DNA of 50,430 nt, from positions 1-50,430 of the forward strand of contig NZ_LGKG01000161.1 of the NCBI RefSeq assembly GCF_001294335.1. The letters run 5' to 3'. The notes below the pieces were generated by a model, which did not search any database, was not told where the DNA came from, and saw nothing but the letters and a program-made list of their open reading frames with translations. Below, piece by piece: positions 49,034 through 50,430 of the stretch. How positions within the stretch are numbered: position 1 is the first letter of the stretch; each line of letters begins with the position of its first letter. The position numbers were made by a program, and so were the translations under genes. Source of the DNA: Streptomyces chattanoogensis (GTDB lineage: Bacteria > Actinomycetota > Actinomycetes > Streptomycetales > Streptomycetaceae).

Positions 49034-50236
49034 ATGCAGCGGACCGCCCCGGATCCGGCCCCGGACCCGCCGGTGGGCCTTCCGGTGCTCCCGGACCTCG
49101 CCGCGCACCTGGCCGCGGCCGCCGACCGCGGCGAACCGGAACCCCCCGGCGGCTCCCTCCCGCTGCGCACCGCCGCCTGCGGTTACTGGGAGCGGCGCGG
49201 CCTGGTCACCGACCCCGGCCATACGCTCGCCGCCCCGGGCGCGCCCGCCCTCCTCCTCGCGCTGTACGCGGCGGCCGACGGGGCCGTGGTGCTGCCGCGG
49301 CCCTGCTCCGAGTGGTACGCACCGCCCGCCCGGCTGCTCGGACGGCCGGTGCACCGCGCGCCCGTACCGGCCGAATCGGGCGGGATGCCCGACCCTTTTG
49401 CCCTGCTGGAGACCGTCCGCCGGGCCCGGATGCACGGTACCGAGCCGCGCGTCCTCGTGCTGTCCGTCGCCGACGACCCGACCGGCACCTGTCCGGCGCC
49501 CGAGCAGCTGCACGAGGTGTGCGAGGCGGCGGCGGGGGAGGGGTTGTGGGTCATCAGCGACGAGTCGCACCGCGATCTGCTGCACGATCCGCATGACACC
49601 GTGCTCCTCAGCCCCGCCGAGATGCTGCCCGACGAGGTGGTGGTGCTGACCGACCTGCGGGCCGCCCTCGTCCCCGCCTCCTGGCCCGCGGCCGTCGCCC
49701 GCTTCCCGGACACCGAACGGGGCGCCGCGCTGCGCGCCGGGACGCTCGATGCGCTGGCCGCGCTGCGGATGCCGCTGCCCGGCCCGCTCGCCTGCGCCGT
49801 CGGCCATGCGCTCGGCGAGCCCGTCCCCGTACGCACCGCCACCACCGCCGCCGCCCGGCTGCACGGTGCGCTCACCGCCGCGCTCCACCGCGCCCTCACC
49901 GAGGCCGGCGCCGTCTGCCGCCCGCCGCATTCCGGCAGCCATGTGTATGCCGACCTCGAGCCGCTGCGCCGGGCCCTCGAAGCCCGTGGGATCGGTGAAT
50001 CCGCCGCGCTGGAACGGGAGTTGGCGCCATGGGCGGCGCGCGGCGGGCACCGCTTCGGGGACGATCCCGGGGCGTTGCGGGTGCGGCTGGGGTCCGAGGC
50101 GCTGCTCCGTGGCGACACGGCGCAGCGCGGGCAAGCCCTGGACGTGGCCGATCCTCTTCAACTTCCCTCCGTAGCCGAATCGTTGACTGCCTTGTCGCGG
50201 GCGCTGGCGGCGCTCACGGCTCAGGGGGACGGCTGA
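49034..50236 (+). CDS. Aminotransferase-fold protein without any lysine (400 aa)
   Basis: The protein follows fold-type I aminotransferases: an NPTG-like DDPTGTCP (147-154), a strand LWVISDESHRDLL (171-183) equivalent to the DE(V/A)Y motif, and a C-terminal domain ending with a small LADLAD-type region. The segment that should hold the PLP lysine (SxSKxxxxPGxRxGY) reads TDLRAALVPASWPAAVARF (206-224). I find no lysine anywhere in the translation, so the usual internal aldimine cannot form. ATG 49034 has GGAGG upstream; an ATG four codons earlier is possible. It follows rppA after a 206-base gap with no gene. The function is unknown: a ligand-binding or structural protein seems more likely than a transaminase. 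Confidence 0.8.
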   Translation: MQRTAPDPAPDPPVGLPVLPDLAAHLAAAADRGEPEPPGGSLPLRTAACGYWERRGLVTDPGHTLAAPGAPALLLALYAAADGAVVLPRPCSEWYAPPARLLGRPVHRAPVPAESGGMPDPFALLETVRRARMHGTEPRVLVLSVADDPTGTCPAPEQLHEVCEAAAGEGLWVISDESHRDLLHDPHDTVLLSPAEMLPDEVVVLTDLRAALVPASWPAAVARFPDTERGAALRAGTLDALAALRMPLPGPLACAVGHALGEPVPVRTATTAAARLHGALTAALHRALTEAGAVCRPPHSGSHVYADLEPLRRALEARGIGESAALERELAPWAARGGHRFGDDPGALRVRLGSEALLRGDTAQRGQALDVADPLQLPSVAESLTALSRALAALTAQGDG

Positions 50237-50287
50237 TCCGCCCCGGTCCCGTAGCCTCCCGCCGCGTCCCCCGAATGGAGCCCCTCG

Positions 50288-50430
50288 ATGACCGAACAGA
50301 CCGAGCGCTCGGTCGCCGAAGCCCGCACCGCCGCCACGCCGCCCGCCTCGTCCGCCCCGCCTGCCGCCCCCGAGCCGCCCGGTGCCGCCCCGCCCGTCCC
50401 CCCGTCCGCCGCCCCCGCCCTGCCGCACAC
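50288..50430 (+). CDS. Ala/Pro-rich protein, cut by window end (47 codons seen)
   Basis: An open frame begins at ATG 50288, eight bases after GGAG, and is still open at the last base. It starts TEQTERSVAEARTAATPP and continues as an Ala/Pro-rich low-complexity segment, probably a flexible N-terminal tail before a folded or membrane domain beyond the window. No function can be inferred. Confidence 0.65.
   Translation, partial: MTEQTERSVAEARTAATPPASSAPPAAPEPPGAAPPVPPSAAPALPH

Overview
The window looks like a chromosomal segment of a Streptomyces species or a close relative. G+C is very high, with G or C in almost every third codon position. GTG starts and ATGA/TGATG start-stop overlaps are common. 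The gene content is typical of the genus: RppA type III polyketide synthase with a CYP158-like P450, MocR, PadR and TetR regulators, an XRE(DUF5753)/DUF397 pair, DUF6204, DUF5107 and DUF4288 proteins, and a sugar ABC importer with no ATPase of its own. I found no tRNA, rRNA, CRISPR array, transposase, integrase or replication origin.

Layout. 1-393 holds only imperfect tandem repeats. 394-4157 (+) is an export-type ABC operon (two membrane proteins and an ATPase), a DUF2511 lipoprotein and a LuxR-type regulator with a degenerate receiver. It converges on a strong hairpin. 4256-6799 (-) holds a second, BcrA-like ABC exporter, a DUF4288 protein and a small secreted protein. 7013-8401 (-) is an 8-oxoguanine-deaminase-like amidohydrolase. 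8593-10858 is a divergent alpha/beta-hydrolase / MocR regulator pair with a direct-repeat operator between them. 10869-11363 (-) is a cupin. 11495-17023 (-) is an alpha-glucoside utilisation operon: GH13 alpha-glucosidase, binding lipoprotein and two permeases, one carrying a large inserted domain. It is preceded by two matching operators about ten helical turns apart. 17247-18518 (-) is an orphan solute-binding protein.

18762-22360 (+) is a PadR/ATPase/FtsX-permease operon. 22544-27795 (+) is a four-peptidase operon (M55, M20, S9, S66) that would suit breakdown of D-amino-acid or cell-wall peptides. It is followed by a secreted CocE-type serine hydrolase. 29955-32209 (-) carries a ferredoxin, a CYP105-like P450 and a TetR regulator. 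The regulator is divergent from an SRPBCC/DUF2867 fusion. Next come a class III CoA transferase, a GNAT-VOC fusion, DUF6204, an arginase-family protein with an altered metal motif, and a DUF5107/TPR protein.

39383-41816 is a small accessory island of visibly lower G+C. Four tiny overlapping genes run leftward, and an XRE(DUF5753) regulator with DUF397 runs rightward. Hairpins that share a 13-base arm lie at both ends. It is the best candidate here for an under-described system. The right end has a quinone-oxidoreductase-like enzyme, a VOC protein, a methyltransferase and a PAP2/diacylglycerol-kinase fusion. It ends with the CYP158-like P450 and RppA (tetrahydroxynaphthalene/HPQ-melanin pathway), an aminotransferase homologue containing no lysine at all, and a gene cut off by the window end.
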